A stretch of 32,395 nucleotides of DNA from Rickettsiaceae bacterium. GTDB lineage: Bacteria > Pseudomonadota > Alphaproteobacteria > Rickettsiales > Rickettsiaceae. Location of the stretch: assembly GCA_029251475.1 (NCBI GenBank), contig JAQXDF010000019.1:1-32395 (forward strand). Reading direction: 5' to 3'. The notes beneath the pieces were generated by a model. That model was given only the letters and a program-made list of their open reading frames with translations. It was not told the DNA's origin and ran no database searches. The translations under genes and the position numbers were made by a program. Numbering within the stretch: position 1 is the first letter of the stretch; every line of letters begins with the position of its first letter. Below are positions 16,410 to 25,718 of this stretch, piece after piece.

Positions 16410-17492
16410 ATGAAGCAGGCATATCTTAAAAAAATAAATCTCAGAAATTACCGAAACTTATCCGAGTTATCTTTGAGTTGTGCTCCTGGTATTAATATTA
16501 TCGTTGGCCCAAATGGAAGCGGCAAGACTAATATTCTTGAGTCTATGTCTCTGTTGTCACCGGGTAAAGGCTTGAAGTCCGCTCATTTTGATGATCTTTG
16601 TAGGGACGGATCTGATTCTTGGCAAGCTGCATTTGACATACAAAGTAAATTAGGCTCTGCAGAAATTGTTTCATCTTTCTCTTTGCGTGCCAAATCAAGA
16701 AAAATAACGTATAATGGTTCTTCTGTTTCTAGTGCTGAGTTGCCAAATTTACTAAATGTTGTGTGGCTTACTCCGCAAATGGAAGATTTGTTCTTATCCT
16801 CCCCTGGTAATAGAAGGAGGTTTTTAGATCGTATAGTATATAATTTCAATGCTAAGCATGCCCAAAGCATCGCCAAGTATGAGCATTATGTAAGAGAGCG
16901 CACTAAAATACTGCAAGATAGGGATTATTTGTCGCAATCTTCCTGGCTTACGTCTCTTGAAGAAAAAATTGCAATTGAGGCAAGGGTTATTGATGGTTCG
17001 AGGCGAGATGCTATGAGTCTGATGCAGAGAGCTATAGATGATCTTAATACGCCTTTCCCTAAAGCTGATTTGCAAATTAGCGATTTACACGAGGCGCAGA
17101 ATGACTGGGCTGATTTTATCAAAGAATATATGGCTATCATGGCTAATAATCGCCAGAAAGATTCGTATTCTGGTAGAGCCTCCTTTGGGGTTCATAAAAG
17201 TGATATGATAGTCGTGCACAAAAAGCAAGGAAGGCAAGCTCGCTTTTGTTCAACCGGGGAACAAAAAGCGTTGTTGATTTCTGTTATTCTTGCTTCAATA
17301 GAATTTATTTTGCTGAGCGCCAAGGCAACGCCTATATTATTATTAGATGAGTTGTTTGTTCATCTGGACGATGTGAGAAAAAAACATTTGGCTGAATATA
17401 TTATTAGTGGTAAATTGCAGACATTTATAACAACAACTGATATTGTGGGTATAGAAGAGCTTGCAGAAAACGCAAATATAATTGAGTTATGA
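16410..17492 (+). CDS. recF: DNA replication and repair protein RecF
   Basis: SMC-like ATPase that helps load RecA at single-strand gaps with RecO and RecR. The Walker A motif GPNGSGKT is at residues 33-40, the ABC-like signature [15 protein letters not shown] near 285-300, and Walker [13 protein letters not shown] near 310-321. [17 protein letters not shown] is another RecF block. The 360-residue length is normal. An AAGGAG sequence (16404-16409) directly abuts the ATG with no spacer, an unusual arrangement; no later start keeps the family N-terminus. Its stop overlaps the lipA start by 4 bases. No dnaA, dnaN or gyrB is nearby, so this is not the classical origin cluster. Confidence 0.95.
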   Translation: MKQAYLKKINLRNYRNLSELSLSCAPGINIIVGPNGSGKTNILESMSLLSPGKGLKSAHFDDLCRDGSDSWQAAFDIQSKLGSAEIVSSFSLRAKSRKITYNGSSVSSAELPNLLNVVWLTPQMEDLFLSSPGNRRRFLDRIVYNFNAKHAQSIAKYEHYVRERTKILQDRDYLSQSSWLTSLEEKIAIEARVIDGSRRDAMSLMQRAIDDLNTPFPKADLQISDLHEAQNDWADFIKEYMAIMANNRQKDSYSGRASFGVHKSDMIVVHKKQGRQARFCSTGEQKALLISVILASIEFILLSAKATPILLLDELFVHLDDVRKKHLAEYIISGKLQTFITTTDIVGIEELAENANIIEL

Positions 17493-18388
17493 CTATAAAG
17501 GAAACACTAAAAAGACCAGATTGGATCCGGGTAAAAGCTCCAGTATCAAAGGGATACCATGGAACCAAAAAACTTATTGATGATTTAAAGCTAAACACAG
17601 TATGTGAAGAGGCTGCATGTCCTAATATTGGTGAGTGCTGGGAGAAAAAACATGCTACTGTTATGGTTCTGGGATCTGTGTGCACAAGATCATGTTCATT
17701 TTGTAATGTAAAAACTGGTCGTCCAGACTTGCTTGATCCTCATGAACCAGAAAGATTAGCGGATGGAATAGGTAAGCTTGGTTTGCAGCATGTTGTTATT
17801 ACTTCGGTGGACCGAGATGATTTGCCAGATGGAGGAGCAGAGCATTTTTCTAGATGTATACAAGAAATCCGAAAATCTGCCCCTAGTACTACGATAGAAA
17901 TATTAACGCCAGATTTTTTGAAGAAAGAAGGCGCGGTCGAGATTGTGGTGGCTGCAAAGCCAGATGTGTATAATCATAATATAGAAACTGTTCCATCTTT
18001 GTATCAATCAATACGTCCAGGTGCTAGGTATTTTCATTCTCTTAATGTGTTGCATAGTGTTAAAAAGCTTGATCCTACTATTTTTACAAAGTCAGGAATC
18101 ATGGTTGGACTTGGTGAGACTACGGAAGAGATATTGCAAGTTATGGATGACTTGCGCGCTGCTAATGTTGATTTCATGACTATTGGACAATATCTGCAGC
18201 CAACCAAAAAACATGCTCCCGTTGATAGATATGTTACCCCAGAAGAGTTTAATTATTTAGAGCGTGTAGCTAGAGTAAAGGGATTCTTGATGGTTTCTGC
18301 TTCTCCATTAACTCGTTCATCCTATCATGCAGGAGATGATTTTCAAAAAATGCAGTCTGCAAGAGAATCCGCTCTGAAAAAGTTATAG
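17489..18388 (+). CDS. lipA: Lipoyl synthase
   Basis: Radical-SAM enzyme inserting two sulphur atoms into octanoyl groups on the E2 subunits of 2-oxoacid dehydrogenases and GcvH. Both iron-sulphur clusters have their ligands: auxiliary cluster C39-x4-C44-x5-C50 and radical-SAM C65-x3-C69-x2-C72. The C-terminal RSSYHAGD motif supplies the serine ligand of the auxiliary cluster. The 299-residue length is usual. It is translationally coupled to recF (ATGA overlap) and followed at once by the RatA/COQ10-type gene, a pairing common in alphaproteobacteria. Confidence 0.97.
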   Translation: MTIKETLKRPDWIRVKAPVSKGYHGTKKLIDDLKLNTVCEEAACPNIGECWEKKHATVMVLGSVCTRSCSFCNVKTGRPDLLDPHEPERLADGIGKLGLQHVVITSVDRDDLPDGGAEHFSRCIQEIRKSAPSTTIEILTPDFLKKEGAVEIVVAAKPDVYNHNIETVPSLYQSIRPGARYFHSLNVLHSVKKLDPTIFTKSGIMVGLGETTEEILQVMDDLRAANVDFMTIGQYLQPTKKHAPVDRYVTPEEFNYLERVARVKGFLMVSASPLTRSSYHAGDDFQKMQSARESALKKL

Positions 18389-18397
18389 TTGTATAAA

Positions 18398-18835
18398 ATG
18401 CGATCATATAAAGAAACAAAAACTATTCAATATGATGCTAGTTTGTTATATAGCATTATAATGGACGTAGAAAATTACCCTAATTTTTTACCGTGGTGCA
18501 GTTATGCCACTATTTTATCAAAGAATGAAGATTATCTTGAAGCGGAACTGAATATTACCTTCAAAGGAGTCTCTGAGTCTTATGTATCAAGGGTTTTCGG
18601 GGTTGAAGATGGTAGCTCTTACAAAATAGAAGTTGTAGGAATTTCTGGTCCTTTTAAATTTTTAAAGAATAACTGGGTGATTGAATCTGTAAATAATGGC
18701 TCAGAGGTTAAGTTTTCTATTGATTTTGAGCTCAAATCAAGGATACTAGATATGGTTGTAGGGGTGTTCTTTTCTACTATTACGGAAAAGATGGTTGCAG
18801 CATTTGAAGATAGAGCCAAAGAATTATCTGTCTAA
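18398..18835 (+). CDS. RatA/COQ10-like START-domain protein
   Basis: A 145-residue polyketide-cyclase/START-fold protein. It has the typical MDVENYPNFLPWCS motif near residues 25-38, a central SYVSRV strand and WVIESVNNGSEVKFSIDFELKSRILDMVVG towards the C-terminus. The family includes mitochondrial COQ10, which binds ubiquinone and supports respiration, and E. coli RatA, reported to block ribosome subunit joining. An alphaproteobacterium that needs ubiquinone makes the COQ10-like role attractive, but the sequence does not decide. I chose the ATG at 18398 over a TTG at 18389 that abuts the lipA stop. Probably the last gene of the ybeY operon; only weak hairpins follow. Confidence 0.88.
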   Translation: MRSYKETKTIQYDASLLYSIIMDVENYPNFLPWCSYATILSKNEDYLEAELNITFKGVSESYVSRVFGVEDGSSYKIEVVGISGPFKFLKNNWVIESVNNGSEVKFSIDFELKSRILDMVVGVFFSTITEKMVAAFEDRAKELSV

Positions 18836-18974
18836 AGTGTGATTTTGTAGTCACCACCCTTATAAAAAGCCACTTAAGTTAGTAATTTTTGTTATTTTAA
18901 TAAAAAGTTGCTGTTAATATGGAAATCGTTAAGTAAGTTAACAAAAACGAATTAATTAATCAAAGGAGAGTAAA

Positions 18975-19247
18975 ATGAACAAAGGAAATTTCGTAGCATT
19001 TATCGCAGAAAAAAATGATTGTACTAAAGCTGAAGCAGAAAGAGTTATAGATATGTTCACAAGCTCTGTTATCGGTGCTCTAGGTGCAGGAAACGCGGTA
19101 TCACTAGTAGGTTTTGGTAATTTTAGTGTAAGTGACGTTAAAGCTCGCGCTGGCCGTAACCCAAGAACTGGTGAAGCTATTCAAATTAAAGCTTACAAGC
19201 AACCTAAGTTTAAAGTGGGTCAAAAACTAAAAGACGCTTGTAATTAA
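18975..19247 (+). CDS. hup: HU-family DNA-binding protein
   Basis: A 90-residue histone-like protein that bends and compacts DNA as a dimer. It shows the family plan: an N-terminal helical part (MNKGNFVAFIAEKNDCTKAEAERVIDMF), GAGNAVSLVGFGNFSV, then the DNA-binding beta arm with RAGRNPRTGEAIQI and the closing KPKFKVGQKLKDA-like block. AAGGAG precedes the ATG with a 6-7 base gap, the strongest ribosome-binding site in the window, consistent with high expression. It stands alone, flanked by 139 and 325 bases of intergenic DNA, and is followed by a terminator-like hairpin. Confidence 0.95.
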   Translation: MNKGNFVAFIAEKNDCTKAEAERVIDMFTSSVIGALGAGNAVSLVGFGNFSVSDVKARAGRNPRTGEAIQIKAYKQPKFKVGQKLKDACN

Positions 19248-19295
19248 TAGCGCCAATTACGTTTTATATAAAAGTCATCCGATTTAAATACGTGC

Positions 19296-19333
19296 AAAAA
19301 GTTGCTATGTATTTTAAGAAGGTGGCTTTTTTT
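19296..19333 (+). terminator. Probable intrinsic terminator after HU
   Basis: AAAAAGTTGCT (19296-19306) can pair with GGTGGCTTTTT (19321-19331) through a stem containing several G-T wobbles, followed by a run of seven T (19327-19333). It is 48 bases after the HU stop. Confidence 0.6.
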
Positions 19334-19572
19334 ATTTGATGTTCTTGAGATCTATCTAATTATAGATGAATCACCAATCTATTTAATGAAAGCGCATAAG
19401 TAAGCTTATCTTTTTAACTAATTAGCAATGAATTAAAAAAATACTTGCGCACTGTGATAAAAACATGATAAAGTGGTGATAAGAATTAGATATATAAATA
19501 TTTAAGGGTGGGCCTTTGGCCTGCCTTTTTTTATACTGAGCTTTAAAGTAAATTTATAAACATAGGAACTAG
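19334..19572 (+). other. Leader region of the rimP-nusA-infB operon
   Basis: The non-coding stretch after the HU terminator is AT-rich. A weak promoter candidate is TTGCGC (19445-19450) with GATAAA (19467-19472) at 16-base spacing. A strong terminator hairpin lies downstream at 19506-19532, still ahead of rimP. No convincing promoter with both boxes lies between that hairpin and the rimP start, so part of the operon's transcription may have to pass it. No tRNA or known RNA family is recognisable. Confidence 0.4.
19506..19532 (+). terminator. Strong intrinsic terminator or attenuator ahead of rimP
   Basis: GGTGGGCC (19507-19514), loop TTT, GGCCTGCC (19518-19525), then seven T residues (19526-19532). 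The stem is 8 bp with two G-T wobbles and far more GC-rich than its surroundings. It ends 40 bases before the rimP start and points in the same direction. Confidence 0.85.
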
Positions 19573-20055
19573 ATGGAAAACAAAATATCGGAATTAATAG
19601 AAGATACGATTAATTCTTTAGGTTTTGAGCTAGTGAAAGTGACTATTCATGGGTCTGGCAGAAAAATCGTTGAAATTTTAATTGAACGTTTGGATGGTGG
19701 AAAAGTAGAAGTAGGAGATTGCCAAAAAGTAAGTCGCAATATTTCTGCAATACTAGACGTTGAAGATTGTATTTCGGACAAATATTTTTTAGAAGTTTCT
19801 TCGACTGGCTTAGAGCGACCATTGGTAAAGTCAAAAGATTTTAAAAAATTCGCGGGACGTCAGGTTAAAATTCGTTTAAAGAGCGCTTTAAATGAAAGGC
19901 TAACTTATACAGGAGTTTTGCTGGGATTAGATGGAGATAAAGTCAAACTAGATTCGGAAGGAGTTGAGATTTTGTTTGATCAGGATAGTATAAAAAGATC
20001 AAACTTAGTATTTACAGATGAAATGTTTAGAGCCTTATTAAAAAAGAAAAAATAA
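19573..20055 (+). CDS. rimP: Ribosome maturation factor RimP
   Basis: Assists 30S subunit assembly. The 160-residue protein has the N-terminal alpha/beta domain (about 1-80; GFELVKVTIHGSGRKIVEILIER, then CQKVSRNISAILDVED) with the conserved YFLEVSSTGLERPL motif (residues 76-89). A C-terminal SH3-like domain (about 90-160; GRQVKIRLKSALNERLTYTGVLLGLDGDKVKL) follows. AGGA lies 6 bases before the ATG. It opens the rimP-nusA-infB-rbfA operon, a conserved bacterial order. The alphaproteobacterial ylxR-type gene often found between nusA and infB is absent here. Confidence 0.93.
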   Translation: MENKISELIEDTINSLGFELVKVTIHGSGRKIVEILIERLDGGKVEVGDCQKVSRNISAILDVEDCISDKYFLEVSSTGLERPLVKSKDFKKFAGRQVKIRLKSALNERLTYTGVLLGLDGDKVKLDSEGVEILFDQDSIKRSNLVFTDEMFRALLKKKK

Positions 20056-20080
20056 TTTTAAAATTAGAGAGATGTTAAAT

Positions 20081-21592
20081 ATGGACAATATGAATAAAGC
20101 TGAAATATTGCAAATAGTCGACTCAGTATCAAGAGAACGAGGAATAGCAAAAGCAAGTCTTATAGAGGCTATGGAGCAATCTATAGAAGTTGCAGCGCGT
20201 AAAAAATATGGTATTGAGCAAAATATTAGCAGTCAGATTGATCAAAACACCGGAAGAATCAGCTTGTTTCGTACACGTGTTGTTGTTGAGAAAGTAGAAG
20301 ATACTTTTTTAGAAATATCTTTGGATGAGGCTATGTCTATACAGGCTGATGCAAAAGTTGGTAGTGAAATACAAGAATTACTTCCCCCGATTGATCTTGG
20401 GCGTGTTGCAGCACAATTAGCAAAGCAAGTGATTGTTCAGAAAGTTGGCGAAGTTGAAAGAATGCGTCAATATGAAGACTACAAAGATCGCAAAGGTGAT
20501 ATTTTAAACGGAACTGTAAAAAGAGTAGAGTTTGGTAATATCATAGTTGATGTAGGTCGCGCAGAGGCAGTTTTGCAACGTAATCAACAAATTAGAACTG
20601 AAATGTTCCAGGTTGGGGACAGAATAAAAGCATATGTACAGGACGTTAGATTGGAGCCAAAGGGTCCTCAAATTTTCTTATCAAGAGTTGATGATAACTT
20701 CTTAAGAAAGCTATTTGAAATGGAAGTTCCTGAAATATATGATAACATCATAGAAATAAAGGCTATTGCTCGCGAGCCAGGTTCAAAGGCTAAAATGGCT
20801 GTGTCAGTATCGGATGTTTCAATAGACCCAGTTGGTTCTTGTGTAGGTGTAAGAGGAGCAAGAGTTCGTGCAATTAGTAACGAACTTGCTGGTGAAAAAA
20901 TTGATGTTATTAACTGGGATAAAAACGTAGCTCAGTTTGTCATTAACGCTATGAATCCTGCAGAGATTACAAAAATTATTTTTGATGAAGAGCGTGGTAA
21001 GGTTGAAGCTATAGTTCCGGATGACCAGTTAAGCATGGCTATTGGTAGAAGAGGGCAAAATGTACGTTTAGCATCAAAAATCACTGGTTGGGGAGTTGAT
21101 GTTATGACTGAAGAGCAAGAGTCAACGCGCCGCGGGGAAGAGTTTACTAATGTTACATCATTGTTCGTGAAAGAGCTTGAGTTAGAGGAAGTGATTGCTC
21201 AGTTATTAGCGGCAGAAGGGTATAATAGTATAGAGCAAATTGCATACACTGAAAATTCAGCATTAGCTTCGATTGAAGGATTTAATGAAGAATTGGTTGA
21301 AGAGCTTAAAAACCGTGCTATAACATATATAGAAAACCAAACAGACGAGGTTATATCAAGCCTTGAAAAATTGGGAGTAGAGCAAGATTTACTAGATGCA
21401 TTAGATCTACCAGCGGAATATATATTGAAGCTGGCTGAGTTTGGAGTTAAAACAATAGAAGATTTGGCAGAAGTAACAGTTAAAGAAATCAGATCTATCG
21501 TACCAGAAAATGTTATTTCTAAAGAAGAGATCGAGAATTTGATTAATTTTGCTAAAAATAACGGTACAGAAGAAGAAAACGCAGCTGAATAA
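20081..21592 (+). CDS. nusA: Transcription termination/antitermination factor NusA
   Basis: RNA-polymerase-associated factor controlling pausing, termination and antitermination. Domains in order: N-terminal RNAP-binding domain (about 1-125), S1 domain (about 130-200; GDILNGTVKRVEFGNIIVDVGRAEAVL), two KH domains (about 200-345; VGVRGARVRAISNELAGEKIDVI and LSMAIGRRGQNVRLASKITGW), then two acidic helix-hairpin repeats (about 365-500) as in proteobacterial NusA. I chose the ATG at 20081: AGAGAG (20066-20071) is 9 bases upstream, whereas it abuts the ATG at 20072 with no spacer. The 503-residue length fits. It follows rimP by 25 bases, or 16 if the earlier ATG is used. Confidence 0.96.
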   Translation: MDNMNKAEILQIVDSVSRERGIAKASLIEAMEQSIEVAARKKYGIEQNISSQIDQNTGRISLFRTRVVVEKVEDTFLEISLDEAMSIQADAKVGSEIQELLPPIDLGRVAAQLAKQVIVQKVGEVERMRQYEDYKDRKGDILNGTVKRVEFGNIIVDVGRAEAVLQRNQQIRTEMFQVGDRIKAYVQDVRLEPKGPQIFLSRVDDNFLRKLFEMEVPEIYDNIIEIKAIAREPGSKAKMAVSVSDVSIDPVGSCVGVRGARVRAISNELAGEKIDVINWDKNVAQFVINAMNPAEITKIIFDEERGKVEAIVPDDQLSMAIGRRGQNVRLASKITGWGVDVMTEEQESTRRGEEFTNVTSLFVKELELEEVIAQLLAAEGYNSIEQIAYTENSALASIEGFNEELVEELKNRAITYIENQTDEVISSLEKLGVEQDLLDALDLPAEYILKLAEFGVKTIEDLAEVTVKEIRSIVPENVISKEEIENLINFAKNNGTEEENAAE

Positions 21593-21602
21593 AGCTATGT
21601 AT

Positions 21603-21634
21603 AAATATCAGCTTTAAATTCGAAGCTGATATTT
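21603..21634 (+). repeat. Hairpin with perfect 12-bp stem between nusA and infB
   Basis: AAATATCAGCTT (21603-21614) pairs perfectly with AAGCTGATATTT (21623-21634) around an 8-base loop. There is no T-run after it, so it is more likely an RNA processing or stability element than a terminator. Confidence 0.8.
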
Positions 21635-21667
21635 AGGATTTAAAATAATTATTTAAAAATAAAGTAA

Positions 21668-24043
21668 ATGACAGATAAGCAAGACGAAAAAAAGACAACA
21701 AAACTTACGCTTGGCGGTTCTAAATTGAGTTTAGGAAACAAGTCTGCTTATCCGAAAAGAACGGGTCAAAACTTAGGGTCCGGATCTGTAGTAGTTGAAG
21801 TTAAGCGTGGAAAAGCTGGAAGCAGTGGTTTATCTTTAAATAGAACTAGTAGTACTGCTACTAATCAAGATCAAGACGCGCGCAGATTAGTAGCGCTAGA
21901 GAAGTCTAGGAAAGAATCTGTAGAGGCTCCAATAAGCACTCTTACTAAGCTAATGGAAATAAACCAAGAGCCTGTTGTTGAGATCGAGGAAGAGCAAATT
22001 GATCCAGTAGCTGCTGAGCCAGTTGCTATAGAAAAAACGGCTTCTACTAAGAAGGAGTATTCTAAGCCTGAAAATATTTCTATTAAAGAAGAGAAGCCGG
22101 AAGAAGAAAAGCCTGTTGTAACAAAGCCTAAAATCCAAGAGCAAAAAAAGCTTAAAAAATCCGATCTAATCAATATGCTTGATCAAGATTTAGATAATGC
22201 TCCTCAAAGACTTCGTTCACTAGCTTCTATCAAAAGAGCTAGGGCAAAAGAGAAAAGGAAAAATGGTGGTGACGTAAAAGTAGATAAAGTATATCGTGAA
22301 GTGATTCTAGGAGAAGTTATTACAGTAGCTGAATTAGCTAGCAAAATGACTGAAAGGGCTTCGGACGTAACAAGAGAGCTAATGAAGCTTGGAGTCATGG
22401 CTACTAGTAATCAAACAATTGATGCAGATACTGCAGAATTGATTATTAGCACTTTTGGTCACTCTGTCAAAAGAGTTAGCGATTCTGATATTGAGAATAT
22501 TTTGATTAATACAGAAGATAATGCTGAAGATTTACAACCAAGAGCTCCAATTGTTACCGTTATGGGGCACGTTGATCATGGTAAAACTTCGTTACTTGAT
22601 GCTCTTAAAGAAACTGACATTGTTTCAGCTGAAAGCGGTGGAATAACTCAGCATATTGGCGCTTATAGCGTTACTATGTCAAACAATAAAATGATTACGT
22701 TTATTGATACACCGGGTCACGAAGCATTTACTGAGATGCGTTCTAGAGGAGCAAAAATTACTGATATTGTTGTGTTGGTCGTTGCAGCAGATGATGGCAT
22801 CAAGCAGCAAACAATCGAGGCAATAAGTCATGCTAAGGCGGCAGAGGTGCCAATTATAATTGCGATCAATAAGATTGATAAGCCTGATGCTGATGCAAAC
22901 ATGGTTAGAAATGAGTTGTTGCAACATAACCTTGTTCCAGAAGAATTGGGTGGTGATATTATGACTGTTGAAGTCTCAGCAAAACAAAAGCTTAATTTGG
23001 ATAAATTAGAAGAAGCTATTTTGTTGGTTGCAGAAATGCAGGAACTAAAAGCTAATCCTAATAGCCCGGCATCTGGAGCGGTGATTGAAACAAAAGTTGA
23101 CGTATCACGAGGTGTGATCGCTACAGTTATAGTTCAGCGCGGAACTTTGGCAAAAGGTGATATTATCATGGCTGGCTGCTCTTATGGGCGCGTAAAACGC
23201 ATATGTAATGATAAAGGACGCACAGTACAGGAAGCGGGACCTTCATGTGCTGTTGAAGTATTTGGTTTAAATGATGCTCCATCGGCAGGTGATGTATTTA
23301 ATATTGTTTCTACTGAAAAGCAGGCGAGAGACATTATTGATTATAGAATGCGTAAGGCAAGAGATTCAAAAGTTACTGCCACGACAAGTTTGGAAGAATT
23401 ATTCCACAGATCTTCAGGAACTTCTAAAATCAAAGAGTTACCAATAATAATAAAAGGCGATGTACACGGCTCTATGGATGCCATTATTGCAAGCCTTAAC
23501 AAGATTGATAACGAAGAAGTTAAGCTAAAGATATTGCATAACGCAGTTGGTGGAATTACAGAATCTGATATTACTCTAGCAATAGCATCTGGTGCAATTG
23601 TAATAGGATTTAACGTCAGAGCAAATACTTCTGCTGCCAGATCTGCATCGGATAATAAAGTTGATATCCGTTATTATTCAATAATTTACAACCTGATTGA
23701 TGATATCAGAGCTATCATGAGCGGTATGCTTTCACCTATACTTCGTGAAAATTATATTGGTTCTGTTGATATACGTGAGGTATTTAAAGTATCTAAAGTT
23801 GGTAAAATCGCTGGTAGTTATGTAACAAAAGGTATAATTAAGCGCGGAGCAGGTGTACGTCTTGTTCGTGATGACATTATTATCCATGAAGGTCATCTAA
23901 AGACTTTGAAACGCTTCAAAGAAGATGTGAAAGAAGTAAGGGAAGGCTATGAATGTGGTATAGCATTCCAAAACTACGAAGATATTAAAATTGGTGATTC
24001 AGTAGAGGTATTTGAAATTGTCGAAGAACAAAAAAAGCTTTAA
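21668..24043 (+). CDS. infB: Translation initiation factor IF-2
   Basis: GTPase that delivers initiator tRNA to the 30S subunit. The 791-residue protein has a charged, low-complexity N-terminal region (about 1-170), an IF2_N-like helical domain (about 205-270), then the G domain: G1 GHVDHGKT (300-307), G3 DTPGHE beginning at 347, G4 NKID (401-404) and G5 SAK near 440. Domains II and III and the fMet-tRNA-binding C-terminal domain complete it, with [12 protein letters not shown] and GSVDIREVF as markers. No Shine-Dalgarno is visible before the ATG. The gap after nusA is 75 bases and contains a perfect hairpin. Confidence 0.97.
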   Translation: MTDKQDEKKTTKLTLGGSKLSLGNKSAYPKRTGQNLGSGSVVVEVKRGKAGSSGLSLNRTSSTATNQDQDARRLVALEKSRKESVEAPISTLTKLMEINQEPVVEIEEEQIDPVAAEPVAIEKTASTKKEYSKPENISIKEEKPEEEKPVVTKPKIQEQKKLKKSDLINMLDQDLDNAPQRLRSLASIKRARAKEKRKNGGDVKVDKVYREVILGEVITVAELASKMTERASDVTRELMKLGVMATSNQTIDADTAELIISTFGHSVKRVSDSDIENILINTEDNAEDLQPRAPIVTVMGHVDHGKTSLLDALKETDIVSAESGGITQHIGAYSVTMSNNKMITFIDTPGHEAFTEMRSRGAKITDIVVLVVAADDGIKQQTIEAISHAKAAEVPIIIAINKIDKPDADANMVRNELLQHNLVPEELGGDIMTVEVSAKQKLNLDKLEEAILLVAEMQELKANPNSPASGAVIETKVDVSRGVIATVIVQRGTLAKGDIIMAGCSYGRVKRICNDKGRTVQEAGPSCAVEVFGLNDAPSAGDVFNIVSTEKQARDIIDYRMRKARDSKVTATTSLEELFHRSSGTSKIKELPIIIKGDVHGSMDAIIASLNKIDNEEVKLKILHNAVGGITESDITLAIASGAIVIGFNVRANTSAARSASDNKVDIRYYSIIYNLIDDIRAIMSGMLSPILRENYIGSVDIREVFKVSKVGKIAGSYVTKGIIKRGAGVRLVRDDIIIHEGHLKTLKRFKEDVKEVREGYECGIAFQNYEDIKIGDSVEVFEIVEEQKKL

Positions 24044-24410
24044 GATAAGCACTAGAGAAAAAGTGCAGTCACAAAGGCAATTACAAGTATCTCAACTAAT
24101 TAATGCGAGTTTAGTTGAGTGCTTGCGCCGAGGAAAAAAAGTATCTCCTTTGTTGGATGGTTGCCCTTTGAGCATTACTAAAGTTAATGTCAGCCCGGAT
24201 TTACGCGTAGCAAATTGTTTTTTTCTACCATTTAATACCGATTTAACTAAAGATCAAATTCTTGAGGCTCTCGAAGAGTCCAACTATATTATACGTAATT
24301 ACGTGACTCAGAATGTTAATTTGAAATATTCTCCAGAGATCAGATTTTACTATGATGCAGGTTTTGAAAATGCCGTTCAAATAGAGGCGCTTCTTAGAGG
24401 TAGTTCATAG
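24012..24410 (+). CDS. rbfA: Ribosome-binding factor A
   Basis: A small KH-like protein (up to 132 residues) needed for 16S rRNA 5'-end maturation and cold growth. [19 protein letters not shown], then [22 protein letters not shown] and [25 protein letters not shown] match the family through to the C-terminus. The start is uncertain. Two in-frame TTG codons (24012 and 24018) lie inside the end of infB and would give a 26-32 base overlap; a GTG at 24063 would give a shorter protein of 116 residues that still begins just before the conserved region. Any of these keeps it coupled to infB. Confidence 0.88.
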   Translation: MKLSKNKKSFKISTREKVQSQRQLQVSQLINASLVECLRRGKKVSPLLDGCPLSITKVNVSPDLRVANCFFLPFNTDLTKDQILEALEESNYIIRNYVTQNVNLKYSPEIRFYYDAGFENAVQIEALLRGSS

Positions 24411-24448
24411 ACATTCAATTATTTTAATTAGTAGCGGAAGGAAGTTAT

Positions 24449-25069
24449 ATGAGAAAAACAAAATTAGATTGTCACCGTATTCCAAATGGTATTTCTGACT
24501 GGTTTGCTTATTCCTTTTGTAAGTTGCTACGTTTTATGGCTGATGCTTTTTTCCAAAAGCGCTATGGTCATAGAGCCGTAATACTAGAAACAGTTGCTGC
24601 AGTTCCTGGTATGGTTGGAGGAATGCTGGTGCATTTAAAGTGCCTGAGAACTATATCTCCTGACAATGGTTGGATTAAAGTCTTGCTAGACGAGGCAGAA
24701 AACGAGCGCATGCATTTAATGACTTTCATTGAGATTGCTAAGCCAAATTGGTTTGAGAGATTATTAATTTTAATAGCTCAAGGCATATTCTTTAATGCAT
24801 TTTTCATCCTTTATTTATTTTCTTCAAAGACGGCGCATCGTTTGGTGGGTTATTTCGAGGAAGAAGCCGTGACGAGTTATACCCTCTATTTACAAGATAT
24901 AGATAGTGGTCGTATTAAGAATATTGCTGCTCCCAAGATAGCAATAGACTATTGGAAATTACCGAAGACGGCCACTCTGCGCGATGTAGTAATAGCTGTA
25001 AGAGAGGATGAAATGTCCCACCGAGATGTTAACCATAAATTTGCTGATGTTTTAACGAATCATAAGTAG
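24449..25069 (+). CDS. aox: Alternative oxidase (AOX), di-iron ubiquinol oxidase
   Basis: A 206-residue monotopic membrane oxidase that passes electrons from ubiquinol to oxygen without pumping protons. The AOX signatures are all present: [18 protein letters not shown] (E47), AENERMHLM (E86, H89), [16 protein letters not shown] (E137-E139), [12 protein letters not shown] and [13 protein letters not shown] (E188, H191). These supply the four Glu and two His of the di-iron site. [25 protein letters not shown] (101-125) is the hydrophobic helical region. It is distinct from COQ7, which lacks the NERMH and RxDExxHRDVNH blocks. AAGGA lies about 8 bases before the ATG. It follows rbfA by 38 bases. 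Substitutions from the common form include RADEAHH read as REDEMSH. Confidence 0.93.
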   Translation: MRKTKLDCHRIPNGISDWFAYSFCKLLRFMADAFFQKRYGHRAVILETVAAVPGMVGGMLVHLKCLRTISPDNGWIKVLLDEAENERMHLMTFIEIAKPNWFERLLILIAQGIFFNAFFILYLFSSKTAHRLVGYFEEEAVTSYTLYLQDIDSGRIKNIAAPKIAIDYWKLPKTATLRDVVIAVREDEMSHRDVNHKFADVLTNHK

Positions 25070-25144
25070 AAAAAAGAATAGCCATAAACGAATTAGTCTC
25101 TATTTAGATCTAGTAATTTTCCAAACTATAAAAATGGTGTCATT

Positions 25145-25666
25145 ATGAATTGGATAGAAAAAGTCAGATATTTAAAAGAAAGATTAGAAAAAAAAGACTA
25201 TGATCAGGAAAAATATTTTATTGATGTAAGTTACAATGCTAGTAAATGGATACCAACTGAATTAGAAACAATTCTTAAGTTATATCCTTTTGTATCAAAG
25301 TCATATATTGAATTTGCCAAAGAATTTGACAATTTAGGATTATCTTTTGTAACATTTTATGGATCTAAGGCCATAAAAGGCTTAGTTCTGCAAGAAGAAA
25401 TCACTGAACTCACTGAATATGGATTTTCTAAAGAATATTTTCCATTTGCTAAAGATCCGGCAGGGAGTGTGTTTGCAATAGCTGAAGATGGCTCTATATT
25501 ATATTTCGATATAGATGATTATGAATTTGCCAATCCACAAAAACTAGCAAATTCCTTTGAAGAATTTATTGATGAATGTGTTTTGGGGAAAAGATATACA
25601 GAATTTGATTCAATTGAAAACAATACTTATTACAATTTTCTAAAATCGCTAGGTTGGATGGAATAG
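25145..25666 (+). CDS. SUKH/SMI1-KNR4 family protein
   Basis: A 173-residue protein with the pattern of the SUKH (SMI1/KNR4) superfamily: an N-terminal helical part with PTELETILKLYPFVSKSYIEF, then LGLSFVTFYGS, EYFPFAKDPAGSVFAIAEDGSILYFDIDDYEFANPQKLANSFEEFIDECV, and a final YYNFLKSLGW. Bacterial SUKH proteins are often immunity proteins that neutralise polymorphic or contact-dependent toxins. No toxin gene lies next to it: upstream is the alternative oxidase and downstream, after 218 bases, the convergent trmFO. GGTG lies about 7 bases before the ATG. It may protect against toxins from other bacteria or host-shared symbionts, or have a regulatory role; neither can be shown here. Confidence 0.8.
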   Translation: MNWIEKVRYLKERLEKKDYDQEKYFIDVSYNASKWIPTELETILKLYPFVSKSYIEFAKEFDNLGLSFVTFYGSKAIKGLVLQEEITELTEYGFSKEYFPFAKDPAGSVFAIAEDGSILYFDIDDYEFANPQKLANSFEEFIDECVLGKRYTEFDSIENNTYYNFLKSLGWME

Positions 25667-25718
25667 TAACAATTCAATATCAGGATGGCGAAAACTAGAC
25701 GTTCCGCAGGCAACTCTA

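Noticed and set aside
16410-17492. recF as a marker of the replication origin
   Set aside because: No dnaA, dnaN or gyrB nearby and no cluster of DnaA-box-like repeats; here recF is part of a ybeY-lipA operon.
18864-18877. A 14-base sequence (TTAAGTGGCTTTTT on the minus strand) that recurs at 30799-30812 on the plus strand
   Set aside because: Length and AT content make chance recurrence or shared terminator-like composition plausible; no paired arm or larger repeat extends it in either place.
24449-25069. COQ7 (demethoxyubiquinone hydroxylase) as identity of the di-iron protein
   Set aside because: [26 protein letters not shown] and [12 protein letters not shown] are alternative-oxidase blocks not found in COQ7.
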